From NCBI GenBank assembly GCA_014380625.1, contig JACMJL010000338.1, forward strand, positions 1 to 64,000: a stretch of DNA of 64,000 nt. Direction: 5' to 3'. A program made the position numbers and the translations under genes. This document shows, one piece after another, positions 43,874 through 53,579 of this stretch. The notes beneath the pieces were generated by a model. It ran no database searches and had not been told where the DNA came from. It was given only the letters and a program-made list of their open reading frames with translations. The stretch is from Clostridiaceae bacterium. GTDB lineage: Bacteria > Bacillota > Clostridia > Clostridiales > Clostridiaceae. Within the stretch, counting starts at the first letter, position 1; each line of letters starts with the position of its first letter.

Positions 43874-43898
43874 AGATATAGCGAAGGAGGGATTTTAG

Positions 43899-44771
43899 AT
43901 GATAATAGATAAACTATATGATAGTGTAAGTAAGAATGGTCATGTTTGCTTAGGCCTGGATACGGATTTAAGCTATCTTCCTAAGGAATACTTAAAAAAA
44001 TATGAAAATATTGAGGATGCATTATTTCAATTTAATAAAAGTATAATCGATGCAACTTATGATTCTGTTGCCTGTTATAAGGTCCAGATAGCTTATTATG
44101 AAGCTTATGGATTAAAAGGAATGCTTGCCTATAAAAGAACTCTTGAATATGTAAGAAGTATTGGTTGTTTAGTTATCGCAGACATAAAAAGGGGAGATAT
44201 AGCAAATACAGCTGAGATGTATGCAAAAGCTCATTTTCAAGGAGACTTTGAATCAGATATAATTACCTTAAGCCCATATATGGGACTAGATAGTATTAAT
44301 CCATATCTGAATTATGTAGAAAATAAAGATAAGGGATTATTCGTACTAGTTAGAACCTCCAATGAAGGTGCTAAAGATATTCAATACCTAAATGATGAAA
44401 ATGGAGAGAAAATATATAATATTGTTGGTAAAAAAGTTATGACTCTTGGAAATAAATATCTAGGCAATTGTGGATATAGCTCAATTGGTGGGGTTATGGG
44501 ATGCACTCATGCTGAAGAAGGAGTAAAATTAAGAAAAGAATTATCAAAAATGTTCTTTTTAATTCCAGGCTACGGCGCTCAGGGCGGGAAAGCTGAAGAT
44601 GTAGCACTTTACCTTGAAAATGGTAATGGTGGTGTAGTAAACTCCTCTAGAGGAATTCTCCTAGCTTATAAAAAGTATGAAGATGGTTCCCAAAAATTCG
44701 CTGAATATGCTAGATTAGAAACCTTAAAAATGAAAGAAGATATTTTAAAATATGTGACTTTAGATAAATAA
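43899..44771 (+). CDS. pyrF: orotidine 5'-phosphate decarboxylase, type 2
   Basis: 290 residues, the longer type 2 form. Catalytic core ADIKRGDIANTAEMYAKAHF near residue 95, with LGLDTDL at the N-terminus and PGYGAQGGKAEDV for phosphate binding. Makes UMP from OMP. ATG behind AAGGAGG. It is followed by a strong hairpin that splits the operon. pyrE is not in the window. Confidence 0.96.
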   Translation: MIIDKLYDSVSKNGHVCLGLDTDLSYLPKEYLKKYENIEDALFQFNKSIIDATYDSVACYKVQIAYYEAYGLKGMLAYKRTLEYVRSIGCLVIADIKRGDIANTAEMYAKAHFQGDFESDIITLSPYMGLDSINPYLNYVENKDKGLFVLVRTSNEGAKDIQYLNDENGEKIYNIVGKKVMTLGNKYLGNCGYSSIGGVMGCTHAEEGVKLRKELSKMFFLIPGYGAQGGKAEDVALYLENGNGGVVNSSRGILLAYKKYEDGSQKFAEYARLETLKMKEDILKYVTLDK

Positions 44772-44776
44772 TGACT

Positions 44777-44812
44777 ATTGTAGCTTTTTCACTGCTGTGA
44801 AAAGGCTACAAT
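44777..44812 (+). terminator. intercistronic terminator-like hairpin between pyrF and pyrK
   Basis: ATTGTAGCTTTTTCAC pairs with GTGAAAAGGCTACAAT (one wobble) around a four-base loop, followed by TTTTAAAT. A stable 16-bp stem inside the operon; may lower pyrKD expression. Confidence 0.6.
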
Positions 44813-44824
44813 TTTAAATGAAGG

Positions 44825-45571
44825 GTGGTGTATTGTTTGAATTTTACGTCAGCAAAGGTTTTAAGCAACATAGAGATAAGTGATGGAGTATACAGATTAA
44901 TACTTATGGGACAATTTCAGGGGAAGCCTGGACAGTTCTATATGTTAAGAGCCTGGGAGGAAGAACCTATACTCTCAAGACCTATAAGCATAGAAAATGT
45001 GGATGATAAATCAATAACCTTCCTCTATCAGGTAGTTGGTAAAGGAACTAAAATACTTTCTAAGCTAAAAGCTAAGGGTGAATTGAATATACAAGGACCC
45101 TTAGGGAATACCTTTCCCGTTGAACAGCTTTCTGGAAAGGTTGGAATTATCACTGGGGGAATTGGTATTGCACCCATGGAACTTGTAGTTAAGTCCCTTA
45201 AGGTGGATAGCATAGATTTTCATTGTGGTTTTAGAAATAAAAGCTATTTAATAAATGAAATAATGGAACATGTGACAAAGGTTTATATTTCTACAGAGAC
45301 TGGTAGCGAAGGTTATAAGGGTTATGTCACAGATTTATTCAAACCAGAAAATTACGATGTAGTACTTTGTTGTGGACCAGAGGTAATGATGAATAAGGTC
45401 ATAAAGATGTGCAAGGATAAAAACGTGACCTCCTATGTTTCTATGGAGAAGCATATGGCATGCGGAGTTGGGGCCTGTCTTGTTTGTACTTGTAAAACAA
45501 TAGATGGAAATAAAAGAACTTGCAAGGATGGTCCAATATTTTTAGGAAGTGAAGTGATGATAGATGCTTGA
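44825..45571 (+). CDS. pyrK: dihydroorotate dehydrogenase electron transfer subunit
   Basis: 248 residues by the track; TTG 44837, nine bases after AAGGGTGG, is a likelier start (MNFTSAKVL). FAD domain with [11 protein letters not shown]-binding [11 protein letters not shown] and the 2Fe-2S cysteines in [17 protein letters not shown] plus RTCKDGP. It passes electrons from PyrD to NAD+. Overlaps pyrD by 8 bases. Confidence 0.94.
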   Translation: MVYCLNFTSAKVLSNIEISDGVYRLILMGQFQGKPGQFYMLRAWEEEPILSRPISIENVDDKSITFLYQVVGKGTKILSKLKAKGELNIQGPLGNTFPVEQLSGKVGIITGGIGIAPMELVVKSLKVDSIDFHCGFRNKSYLINEIMEHVTKVYISTETGSEGYKGYVTDLFKPENYDVVLCCGPEVMMNKVIKMCKDKNVTSYVSMEKHMACGVGACLVCTCKTIDGNKRTCKDGPIFLGSEVMIDA

Positions 45572-46460
45572 AGTAAATATATGTGGAATTAATTTTAAAA
45601 ACCCTGTAATTGCAGCTTCTGGTACCTTTGGTTTTGGTAAGGAATATGGAGAGATATATGATGTATCAAGACTTGGCGGGATTTCTACAAAGGGGTTAAC
45701 CTTAAATAAGAAGGCTGGAAATGATGGGGTAAGAGTTTTTGAAACTAGAGCTGGTATGCTTAATAGCGTTGGACTTCAAAATCCAGGTGTTGATGGTTTT
45801 ATATCAAATGAATTACCAGATATGCTTAAAATAGATACAAATATTCTTGCAAATTTAGGTGGTGGAACTATAGAGGATTATTTAGAAGGAATTGAAAAAT
45901 TAAATAAAACTGCAGTTCATATTATTGAGTTAAATATATCTTGTCCAAATGTTAAGTGTGGGGGCATGGCTTTTGGCATAAAATCAGAGGTGGCTAGCGA
46001 TATTGTGAAAAGGGTAAAAGCAATATGTAAGAAACCTCTAATGGTTAAGCTTTCACCAAATGCAGAGGATATTGTAGATATGGCCTATAAATGCTGCGAG
46101 GCTGGAGCGGATGCAATATCTTTAGTAAATACCTTTAAGGCTATGGCTATCGATATTAATAAAAGAAAACCTATATTTGACAATGTAACTGCCGGGCTTT
46201 CAGGTGCAGCCATAAAACCAATAGCACTTAGAATGGTATATGAAGTATCAAATGTGGTAAATGTGCCTGTAATTGGGATGGGAGGTATTTTTACAGCTAA
46301 GGATGCACTAGAATTCATAATGGCGGGAGCAACGGCAATTCAAGTAGGCACTGCAAATTTTGTAAAACCAGATGTATGCTTAGATATAATAGAGGGTATA
46401 AAAGAATTTATGAAGAAAGAAAATATTAAAAATATAAATGAAATAATTCATATAATCTAA
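45564..46460 (+). CDS. pyrD: dihydroorotate dehydrogenase, class 1B catalytic subunit
   Basis: 298 residues. FMN TIM barrel with ASGTFGFG near the N-terminus, catalytic cysteine region [15 protein letters not shown] near residue 128, NTFKAMAID and GMGGI. With PyrK it forms the NAD-linked heterotetramer of Gram-positive anaerobes. Last gene of the operon; a new promoter follows within 30 bases. Confidence 0.96.
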   Translation: MLEVNICGINFKNPVIAASGTFGFGKEYGEIYDVSRLGGISTKGLTLNKKAGNDGVRVFETRAGMLNSVGLQNPGVDGFISNELPDMLKIDTNILANLGGGTIEDYLEGIEKLNKTAVHIIELNISCPNVKCGGMAFGIKSEVASDIVKRVKAICKKPLMVKLSPNAEDIVDMAYKCCEAGADAISLVNTFKAMAIDINKRKPIFDNVTAGLSGAAIKPIALRMVYEVSNVVNVPVIGMGGIFTAKDALEFIMAGATAIQVGTANFVKPDVCLDIIEGIKEFMKKENIKNINEIIHII

Positions 46461-46490
46461 AATAGTTCACAATATTCTTACAAAATATTC

Positions 46491-46519
46491 TTACATTTTA
46501 TTCTAATTTGGGTTATAAT
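46491..46519 (+). promoter_or_regulatory. sigma-A promoter after the pyr operon
   Basis: TTACAT, 17 bases, TATAAT, 33 bases before the start of the membrane-protein gene. AATATTCTTACA is directly repeated just before or across the -35. Confidence 0.65.
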
Positions 46520-46551
46520 AACTTTGAAAGTTTTTGATAGGAGGTTTCAAT

Positions 46552-47391
46552 GTGAGTAAACCAAGTATTTTTAGCAGAGATTATAAAACAAAAATGAAAA
46601 AAAGGAAAAGAAGGATAGCTTTTATTATCTTTTTTTTAATCTTTTTATGTTCTAATTTTTATTTGTATTCTAAACTAAATAAAAGTTTTAATCTTTTTAA
46701 TTTAAAAAATCATCTAACTAGTATTTTTAATAAAAAAGAAGTTAATAATGATAAAAAAGAGGTTACTAAAGAGGCTGAAGAAATTATTAAGGATAATGAA
46801 GAAGTAAAACCTGAAATTACTAAGGAGCAAACACCTGAAGCGGAAATCAAAGAAGAAAAAAGTTATAGTTTTGAACTAAGCGGTGGAAAAAAGTTTAAAG
46901 CAATTTATGAAGATAGTAATGGTGAAAAAAAATTTGTAAATGTAACTGGAGATAGCGAAAGTTTAGATTTTAATATTAGTCCTGACGGTAAGGGTATTGT
47001 TATATATGATACCTTGGTTCAAGGTATTATTTTAATGAATTTAGATGGAGTTACTAAGGATATATCTAAAAAAGTCTATATAGCATCCAATGGTTCGAAG
47101 TATACTAGAGAAGAGACTATAAAAGATAAAAGTGGATATGTTTGGGCTATAAATCCTAAATTTATTGATAATGAAAATATAGCTTATGTTAGTCAACTTC
47201 CTTGGTTTAAACAAATTGCCACTAAGTATGTATGGATTGTAAATATTAATAACTCCGATTATCCAACAAAATTTGAAAATATAAACGGAGAAAATATAAT
47301 ACTAGGTAAGTTAGAGAACAAAGGATTAATTATATTAATTGATGGAAAAGCAGGGTTTCTCAAAGCAAATGGAGATTTAATTAGTAATTAA
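46552..47391 (+). CDS. hypothetical membrane-anchored protein
   Basis: 279 residues from GTG 46552, seven bases after AGGAGG (the track starts at TTG 46534 before that site). A basic tail (KTKMKKRKRR) precedes one TM helix near residues 22-40, then a Glu/Lys-rich linker to residue 100 and a beta-rich domain (LDFNISPDGKGIVIYD, YVWAINPKFIDNENIAYVSQLPW) recalling beta-propeller blades. The same style is seen in the tandem pair at 60.9-63.1 kb. Function unknown. Confidence 0.75.
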   Translation: MSKPSIFSRDYKTKMKKRKRRIAFIIFFLIFLCSNFYLYSKLNKSFNLFNLKNHLTSIFNKKEVNNDKKEVTKEAEEIIKDNEEVKPEITKEQTPEAEIKEEKSYSFELSGGKKFKAIYEDSNGEKKFVNVTGDSESLDFNISPDGKGIVIYDTLVQGIILMNLDGVTKDISKKVYIASNGSKYTREETIKDKSGYVWAINPKFIDNENIAYVSQLPWFKQIATKYVWIVNINNSDYPTKFENINGENIILGKLENKGLIILIDGKAGFLKANGDLISN

Positions 47392-47405
47392 AAGGTGGTG
47401 GTAAA

Positions 47406-48188
47406 ATGCAAATTGGTATTTCCTCTGCCTGTTTTTATCCAAAGGTGGAAACTGAAAACTCAATTTTGCTAATGAAAGAACTAGGCTTTGACCTAGGTGA
47501 GATTTTTTTAAATAGTCCAAGTGAATATGAGTACGATTTTGTTGAAAAACTGCATGAGCAAAAATTAAAACATAATTTTAAAATAAATTCAGTGCATGCC
47601 TTTTGTGCTCCTTTTGAACCCTTCCTTTTCGACAGATATGAGAGAAGAAGGAAAGATATGCTAATTTATTTTAGAGCTATGTGCAAAGCCTGTAAGCAAC
47701 TTGATGCAAATTCTTACACTTTCCATGGTATGAGAAATATTGAGTTTACAGGATTAGACAAGGATTTTGTAATAGATATTTATAATGAGTTAACTTATAT
47801 TGCTAATGAGACTGGAATAAAGCTAGCACAAGAAAATGTTTCCTGGTGTATGTCATCCAACTTAGATTTTTTAAAAATGATAAAGGAGAAATGCAAATAT
47901 CCAATATTTTTTACTTTAGATCTTAAGCAGGCCTATAAAGCAAATAAGGTCCCATTAGAATATATTAATTTAATGGGCAAGGAGTTAGTTAATCTACATA
48001 TTAACGATAAGGATGAAGAACATGTTTGTTTACTTCCGGGAAATGGAAATATAGATTATTCTATTTTAAGTAAAGAATTATCTGAAATAGGGTATAATGG
48101 AAATGCCATCATTGAGGTATACAATGAGAACTTTTTGACATATGATGAAATAATAAAATCTAAAAAACTTTTGATGAACGTATTGTAA
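47406..48188 (+). CDS. sugar phosphate isomerase/epimerase-like TIM-barrel protein
   Basis: 260 residues of the AP endonuclease 2/xylose isomerase-like barrel: MQIGISSACFYPK, EIFLNSPSEYEYD, TFHGMRN, LAQENVSWC, FTLDLKQAYK, VNLHINDK and LPGNGNIDY. Metal-binding Glu, Asp and His positions look intact. Substrate not predictable. ATG behind AAGGTGGTGG, 14 bases after the membrane-protein gene, so likely co-transcribed. Confidence 0.85.
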   Translation: MQIGISSACFYPKVETENSILLMKELGFDLGEIFLNSPSEYEYDFVEKLHEQKLKHNFKINSVHAFCAPFEPFLFDRYERRRKDMLIYFRAMCKACKQLDANSYTFHGMRNIEFTGLDKDFVIDIYNELTYIANETGIKLAQENVSWCMSSNLDFLKMIKEKCKYPIFFTLDLKQAYKANKVPLEYINLMGKELVNLHINDKDEEHVCLLPGNGNIDYSILSKELSEIGYNGNAIIEVYNENFLTYDEIIKSKKLLMNVL

Positions 48189-48255
48189 AAGTTAATTGGA
48201 ATTTGTACAATTAGTAATATATCATAAATTTTACGAAAAATAAAATATTTGATTA

Positions 48256-48292
48256 ACTAAGTTTGAAAAAAACTTAGTAAGTATGGTATAAT
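48256..48292 (+). promoter_or_regulatory. tig promoter with overlapping inverted repeat
   Basis: TTGAAA (48263-48268), 18 bases, TATAAT (48287-48292). ACTAAGTTT and AAACTTAGT (48256-48278) form an inverted repeat across the -35, possibly an operator. It does not match the CIRCE or CtsR sites I know. Confidence 0.6.
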
Positions 48293-48338
48293 ATATAAAT
48301 CGAAAAGCATTCACGCAAATGTAGGAGGAGAAATAATA

Positions 48339-49634
48339 ATGAACGCTAAAATTGAAAAACTAGAAAATAACATAATACAGTTGGAAATAACTGTTGAGGC
48401 CGAAATATTTAATGAGGCTTTATTGAAATCAGTTAAAAAGAATAGTAAGAAATTTGATTTACCTGGTTTCAGAAAAGGTAAGGCTCCAATAGCAATGATT
48501 AAAAGGAATTATGGCGTAGAGGTTTTTTATGAAGATGCTATGAATTTTATTTATGAGGATACATACCCAAAGGTAATAAAAGAAAATAATCTTAATCCAG
48601 TAGATTATCCAGAACTTGATATAGTTGAAATTGGCGAAGGTAAAGACTTTATTTACATAGCTAAGGTTGCTGTTATGCCTGAAGTTATTCTTGGGGAATA
48701 CAATGGAGTCGAAGTTTCTAAGGTTGAGTACCCTGTTTCTGATGAAGAAGTAGATAAACAAATTAAGTTAATGCAAGAAAAGGGCGCAAGAGTAGAAATT
48801 AAGTCTGAGGATACTGCAGTTGAAAAAGGTGATATAGCTATCATTGATTTTAAGGGTTATGTAGATGGGATTGCTTTTGAAGGCGGAGAAGGGAAAGAAT
48901 TCTCTCTTGAAATAGGATCAGGTTCCTTTATCGATAATTTCGAAGATCAATTAATAGGTCTTAAAAAAGGTGAAAAGAAGGAAGTTAATGTTCATTTCCC
49001 AGAAGAATATGGTAAAGAAGAATTAAATGGAAAAGCTGCTATGTTCGAAGTAACAGTAAATGAAATAAAAGCTAAAGAACTTCCAGACTTAGATGATGAA
49101 TTCGCAAAAGAAGTTTCAGAATTTGATACACTTGCTGAATTAAAGACTGATATGAAAAATAAGATTATTGAATCAAACAACCTAAGAGCTGAAAGAGAAT
49201 TTGAAGATAAAGTTGTTGATGCGGCTTGCGAAAATGCAAAAATTGATATTCCAGCTGTTATGATAAAGAAAGAAACTGATATAATGCTTCAAGAACTTGA
49301 ACAAAGATTAAAGTATCAGGAATTAGATTTGAAGTCTTATTATCAATATACCAATACAACAGAAGAAAAAGTTAGAGAATACATGAAAGAAAATGCTGAA
49401 AAGAGAGTAAAGACAAAGTTAGTTGTTGAAGAGATAGCTAAGGTTGAAAAAGTAGAAGCTACAGAAGAAGAACTATTAGTAAAGGCAACCGAGTATGCTA
49501 AACAGTATGGCGATAAGGATATAGAAAAAATGGCTAAATTGCTTTTAGATGCTCAGAAAGAATATATAAAGACAGATGTTATAAACGAAAAAGTAATTAA
49601 AATGTTGGTTAACAATTCAAAAACTGTAGCATAA
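48339..49634 (+). CDS. tig: trigger factor
   Basis: Ribosome-bound chaperone and peptidyl-prolyl isomerase, 431 residues. The ribosome-docking signature is PGFRKGKAP near residue 42. The PPIase domain spans about 150-245 ([27 protein letters not shown]), and the rest is the helical chaperone domain. ATG behind AGGAGG. Heads the tig-clpP-clpX order typical of many bacteria. Confidence 0.97.
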   Translation: MNAKIEKLENNIIQLEITVEAEIFNEALLKSVKKNSKKFDLPGFRKGKAPIAMIKRNYGVEVFYEDAMNFIYEDTYPKVIKENNLNPVDYPELDIVEIGEGKDFIYIAKVAVMPEVILGEYNGVEVSKVEYPVSDEEVDKQIKLMQEKGARVEIKSEDTAVEKGDIAIIDFKGYVDGIAFEGGEGKEFSLEIGSGSFIDNFEDQLIGLKKGEKKEVNVHFPEEYGKEELNGKAAMFEVTVNEIKAKELPDLDDEFAKEVSEFDTLAELKTDMKNKIIESNNLRAEREFEDKVVDAACENAKIDIPAVMIKKETDIMLQELEQRLKYQELDLKSYYQYTNTTEEKVREYMKENAEKRVKTKLVVEEIAKVEKVEATEEELLVKATEYAKQYGDKDIEKMAKLLLDAQKEYIKTDVINEKVIKMLVNNSKTVA

Positions 49635-49642
49635 TATTATGA

Positions 49643-49679
49643 TAGATTAATTGCCAGATTTTTTCTGGCTATTAATCTA
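49643..49679 (+). other. hairpin between tig and clpP
   Basis: TAGATTAATTGCCAG pairs with CTGGCTATTAATCTA with one mismatch. No U-tract follows, so it is more likely an mRNA processing or stability element than a full terminator. Confidence 0.55.
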
Positions 49680-49714
49680 AATAGGAAATTTTATAATGAT
49701 TAGGAGGGATTTTT

Positions 49715-50299
49715 ATGAGTTTAGTTCCAATGGTCGTTGAACAAACAAATAGAGGTGAAAGATCCTATGATATATATTCTAGACTTTTAAAGGATAGAAT
49801 AGTATTTTTAGGAGAAGAAGTTAATGATGTAACTGCTAGTTTAGTAGTAGCTCAATTACTATTTTTAGAAGGTGAAGATCCAGATAAGGATATTTATCTG
49901 TATATAAATAGTCCTGGAGGGTCTATAACTGCTGGTATGGCTATTTTTGATACAATGCAATACATAAAACCTGATGTATCAACTATTTGCGTGGGTATGG
50001 CGGCTTCCATGGGTTCGTTTTTGCTCGCTGCAGGTGCAAAGGGCAAGAGATTTGCATTACCAAACAGTGAAATAATGATTCATCAGCCACTTGGTGGTTT
50101 TCAAGGTCAAGCAACCGATATTAATATTCATGCGCAACGTATACTTAGAATTAAAGAAACTTTGAATAGAATATTAAGTGAAAGATCAGGTCAGCCATTA
50201 GAGACAATAAAAAAAGATACGGAAAGAGATAATTTTATGTCTGCAGATGAAGCTAGAGAATATGGACTAATAGATGAAGTTATAGCTAAAAAGAAATAA
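49715..50299 (+). CDS. clpP: ATP-dependent Clp protease proteolytic subunit
   Basis: 194 residues. Catalytic serine in [14 protein letters not shown] near residue 98, histidine in IMIHQPLGG near residue 123, and aspartate in KDTERDNFM near residue 172. Oligomerises as a barrel fed by ClpX. ATG behind AGGAGGG. 17 bases before clpX. Confidence 0.97.
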   Translation: MSLVPMVVEQTNRGERSYDIYSRLLKDRIVFLGEEVNDVTASLVVAQLLFLEGEDPDKDIYLYINSPGGSITAGMAIFDTMQYIKPDVSTICVGMAASMGSFLLAAGAKGKRFALPNSEIMIHQPLGGFQGQATDINIHAQRILRIKETLNRILSERSGQPLETIKKDTERDNFMSADEAREYGLIDEVIAKKK

Positions 50300-50316
50300 C
50301 CTTGTGAGGTGAAGAT

Positions 50317-51612
50317 ATGGCCAGAGTTGAAGATAAAAAACAGTTGAAGTGTTCATTCTGTGGAAAAAGTCAAGATCAGGTAAGACGACTTATTGCTGGT
50401 CCTGGAGTGTACATTTGCGATGAATGTATTGAATTGTGTTCTGAAATAATTACTGATGAATTTGAGGAGACTGTTCAAGTTGACATGAATGCATTACCAA
50501 AACCTGCCGAAATTAAAAGTTATCTAGACCAGTATGTTGTTGGTCAGAATGGAGCAAAGAAATCTCTTGCAGTTGCTGTTTATAATCACTACAAGAGAAT
50601 AAATGCTACTACTAGTGATGAAGATATTGAACTACAAAAGAGTAACATCCTTTTGCTTGGACCAACAGGTTCAGGAAAAACTTTACTTGCTCAGACTCTT
50701 GCTAAATTTTTAAATGTACCTTTTGCTATTGCTGATGCAACAACATTGACTGAAGCAGGTTATGTTGGTGAAGATGTAGAGAATATACTTCTTAAGTTGA
50801 TACAAAATTCTGATTACGATATAGAGAGAGCAGAAAAAGGCATAGTATATATAGATGAAATAGATAAGATAGCAAGAAAATCAGAAAATCCATCTATAAC
50901 AAGAGATGTTTCTGGGGAAGGTGTTCAACAAGCATTATTGAAGATACTTGAAGGAACAATTGCTTCTGTACCTCCACAGGGTGGTAGAAAGCATCCACAT
51001 CAAGAGTTTATTCAAATAAATACAACTAATATTCTATTTATTTGTGGTGGAGCTTTCGATGGAGTTGAAAAGATTATTGAAAAAAGAACACGTACTAGTT
51101 CTTTAGGTTTTGGGGCTGACATTCAGACTAAAAAAGAAAAAGATGTCAGTGCAGTTCTTAAAGATATAATGCCTGGGGATTTACTTAAATTTGGATTAAT
51201 TCCTGAATTTGTTGGTAGACTTCCTATTGTAGTAACTTTAGAGGCATTAGATCGGATGGCACTTGTTAAAATTTTGGGAGAGCCTAAGAATGCGTTGATT
51301 AAACAGTATAAGAAGCTTTTTGAAATGGATAATGTATCACTTGAATTTAATGATGATGCATTAGAGTTAATAGCAGAAGAAGCAATTACTAGAAATACAG
51401 GGGCAAGAGGTCTTAGGGCTATCCTTGAAGAAATTATGAAGGATATTATGTTTGATATTCCTTCAAAAGAGGAAATAACTAAGGTTACAATAACACAGGA
51501 TACAGTTAAGTCAAAACAACCGGAAGTCGAATTACTGGGAGAGGGAGAAAAACGCCCAGTTATGAAGGGTTCTAAGAGAAATAAAAATAAAAGAGGTCCG
51601 GAAACGGCATAA
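50317..51612 (+). CDS. clpX: ATP-dependent Clp protease ATP-binding subunit ClpX
   Basis: 431 residues. N-terminal zinc finger with cysteines in CSFCGKS and CDECIELC. Walker A GPTGSGKT, pore loop AGYVGEDV, Walker [14 protein letters not shown] loop in [10 protein letters not shown] and sensor-2 region [11 protein letters not shown]. Unfolds substrates for ClpP. Ends at an intrinsic terminator. Confidence 0.97.
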   Translation: MARVEDKKQLKCSFCGKSQDQVRRLIAGPGVYICDECIELCSEIITDEFEETVQVDMNALPKPAEIKSYLDQYVVGQNGAKKSLAVAVYNHYKRINATTSDEDIELQKSNILLLGPTGSGKTLLAQTLAKFLNVPFAIADATTLTEAGYVGEDVENILLKLIQNSDYDIERAEKGIVYIDEIDKIARKSENPSITRDVSGEGVQQALLKILEGTIASVPPQGGRKHPHQEFIQINTTNILFICGGAFDGVEKIIEKRTRTSSLGFGADIQTKKEKDVSAVLKDIMPGDLLKFGLIPEFVGRLPIVVTLEALDRMALVKILGEPKNALIKQYKKLFEMDNVSLEFNDDALELIAEEAITRNTGARGLRAILEEIMKDIMFDIPSKEEITKVTITQDTVKSKQPEVELLGEGEKRPVMKGSKRNKNKRGPETA

Positions 51613-51639
51613 GAAAAGCAGCGAAAGCTGTTTTTTTTT
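51613..51639 (+). terminator. intrinsic terminator after clpX
   Basis: AAGCAGC-GAAA-GCTGTTT stem with nine T residues. Marks the end of tig-clpPX. Confidence 0.9.
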
Positions 51640-51750
51640 CGTTTCAAATGTATAAATTAAAGTATATATTAAGATAAGTTGAACATAATAAGAAGAGATT
51701 TGTAATTATGATATTGTGAAACTATTCTTATTATGAAAGGACTGAAAGTC

Positions 51751-53433
51751 ATGACCAATATATTGATTATTGTTGAAATGTTTTTTACAGCGGTTATAGG
51801 ATTATATTTTTTGAATGCATTAAAAAGCCAACAATTAAACAAAACAACCGTAGTTCAAGAAAATAAAAAAGAATTGGAAAATCTCTTGAAAATGAGAAGG
51901 GTAATGCTTACAGAACCGCTATCAGAAAAGAGTAGACCAAAAACTTTTAGTGAGGTGATTGGTCAAGAGAAAGGTATTCAAGCGCTTATAGCTGCCCTCT
52001 GTGGACAAAACCCTCAACATGTTATAATTTATGGACCTCCAGGCGTAGGTAAGACTGCAGCGGCTAGATTAGTTCTAGAGTACGCAAAGCGACAGGATAA
52101 ATCACCTTTTAGGCAAGAAGCTAAGATAATTGAAATAGATGCTACCACTGTTCGATTTGATGATAGAGGTATAGCAGATCCCTTAATTGGATCAGTACAT
52201 GACCCCATATATCAAGGCGCAGGACCTTTAGGCGTAGCCGGAATCCCACAACCAAAGATTGGAGCAGTTACCAGAGCTCATGGCGGGGTGCTATTTATTG
52301 ATGAGATAGGTGAACTTCATCCTATAGAAATGAATAAACTACTTAAAGTCATGGAAGATAGAAAAGTTTTATTAGATAGTGTGTATTATAATTCTTGTGA
52401 TCAAAATATGCCTACCTATGTGAGAGAGGTATTCGAAAATGGACTTCCGGCAGATTTTAGGCTTGTAGGTGCCACAACTCGAAATGCTGAAGAAATAATT
52501 CCAGCGTTAAGATCAAGATGCGTAGAGGTATACTTTAGGGGGTTAACCTCTGAAGAAGTTCAAAAAATTGCGAAAAATGCCATTGAAAAAATTGAAATGA
52601 AGATAAGCGAAGACGCACTACAACTTATTGGTAAGTATTCTAATAACGGTAGAGATGCTGTAAATTTAGTTCAACTAGCGGCAGGAATTGCTATAAACGA
52701 GCGAAGAGAAATTATATTTCCTAGCGATTTAGAAATCATAATAGAAAATGGTCAATTTTCCCCAAGACCAGAAAAGAAGATAAATGATAAACCCCAAGTA
52801 GGATATGTTAATGGTCTTGCAATATACGGGGCTAATATGGGAACAATTATTGAAATAGAAGCAATGGCTAAAAAAGTAAGTCAACGAAAAGGTGAACTTA
52901 AGATTACAGGAATAGTTCACGAGGAGGAAATAAGTACCTTAAACAGAAAAATGAAAAGAAAAAGCACTGCTCACTGTTCAGTTGAAAATGTTATTAGTGT
53001 TATTGAAAATAAATTTGATATAAACTGTTCTGAATACGATTTACATATTAATTTTCCAGGAGGAGTACCAGTGGATGGCCCATCAGCAGGAATTGGTATA
53101 GCAGTTGCAATATACAGTGCAATTAAAAACATACCCATCGATAATAAAATAGCTATGACTGGTGAAATTTCTTTACATGGCAAAGTAAAGCCTATAGGTG
53201 GAGTAAATGCAAAGATTGAAGCAGCAATAAAAGCAGGCGCAACAAGAATTATAATTCCTAAAGAAAACTGGCAAGATAATTTTTCTCAAATTAAAGGAGG
53301 AATTATTATCCCTGTGTCTAATATTGAGGAAGTAGTTAAACTATCACTAATATTTGATTATAATGAAAGTCAATCTATCAAGGTAGAAGAAAGGAATCCC
53401 AGCGTTCTTTATGCCAGCTCCTCCAATAATTGA
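51751..53433 (+). CDS. lonB: ATP-dependent protease LonB
   Basis: 560 residues from ATG 51751, nine bases after AAAGGA; the track's ATG 51733 precedes that site. An N-terminal TM helix (LIIVEMFFTAVIGLYFL) anchors it. Walker A GPPGVGKTAAAR, Walker B GVLFIDEIGELH, and the protease domain with Ser in PVDGPSAGIG and Lys in KPIGGVNAKIEAA. LonB-type enzymes lack the Lon N-domain and act in sporulating cells. An inverted repeat (51684-51693 with 51726-51735) covers the upstream ATG. Confidence 0.95.
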   Translation: MTNILIIVEMFFTAVIGLYFLNALKSQQLNKTTVVQENKKELENLLKMRRVMLTEPLSEKSRPKTFSEVIGQEKGIQALIAALCGQNPQHVIIYGPPGVGKTAAARLVLEYAKRQDKSPFRQEAKIIEIDATTVRFDDRGIADPLIGSVHDPIYQGAGPLGVAGIPQPKIGAVTRAHGGVLFIDEIGELHPIEMNKLLKVMEDRKVLLDSVYYNSCDQNMPTYVREVFENGLPADFRLVGATTRNAEEIIPALRSRCVEVYFRGLTSEEVQKIAKNAIEKIEMKISEDALQLIGKYSNNGRDAVNLVQLAAGIAINERREIIFPSDLEIIIENGQFSPRPEKKINDKPQVGYVNGLAIYGANMGTIIEIEAMAKKVSQRKGELKITGIVHEEEISTLNRKMKRKSTAHCSVENVISVIENKFDINCSEYDLHINFPGGVPVDGPSAGIGIAVAIYSAIKNIPIDNKIAMTGEISLHGKVKPIGGVNAKIEAAIKAGATRIIIPKENWQDNFSQIKGGIIIPVSNIEEVVKLSLIFDYNESQSIKVEERNPSVLYASSSNN

Positions 53434-53451
53434 GAATTAATAATATAACAT

Positions 53452-53480
53452 TTGTAAAATAATTATTTTATGGTTATAAT
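53452..53480 (+). promoter_or_regulatory. sigma-A promoter of lon
   Basis: TTGTAA, 17 bases, TATAAT. It gives a leader of about 95 bases that starts with a hairpin (AGCTA/TAGCT, 53491-53510). Confidence 0.7.
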
Positions 53481-53579
53481 ATATTAAGCTAGCTAAGCAT
53501 TTGCATAGCTACTTTCATTTTTTAAAGTTTGGGTTATATTAAATTAACACAAATTAGTAATGCATGAGGAGGGGAGAAA

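Noticed and set aside
48256-48278. CIRCE or CtsR operator at tig/clpP
   Set aside because: The inverted repeat is ACTAAGTTT/AAACTTAGT, unlike TTAGCACTC-N9-GAGTGCTAA or the GGTCAAA heptads.
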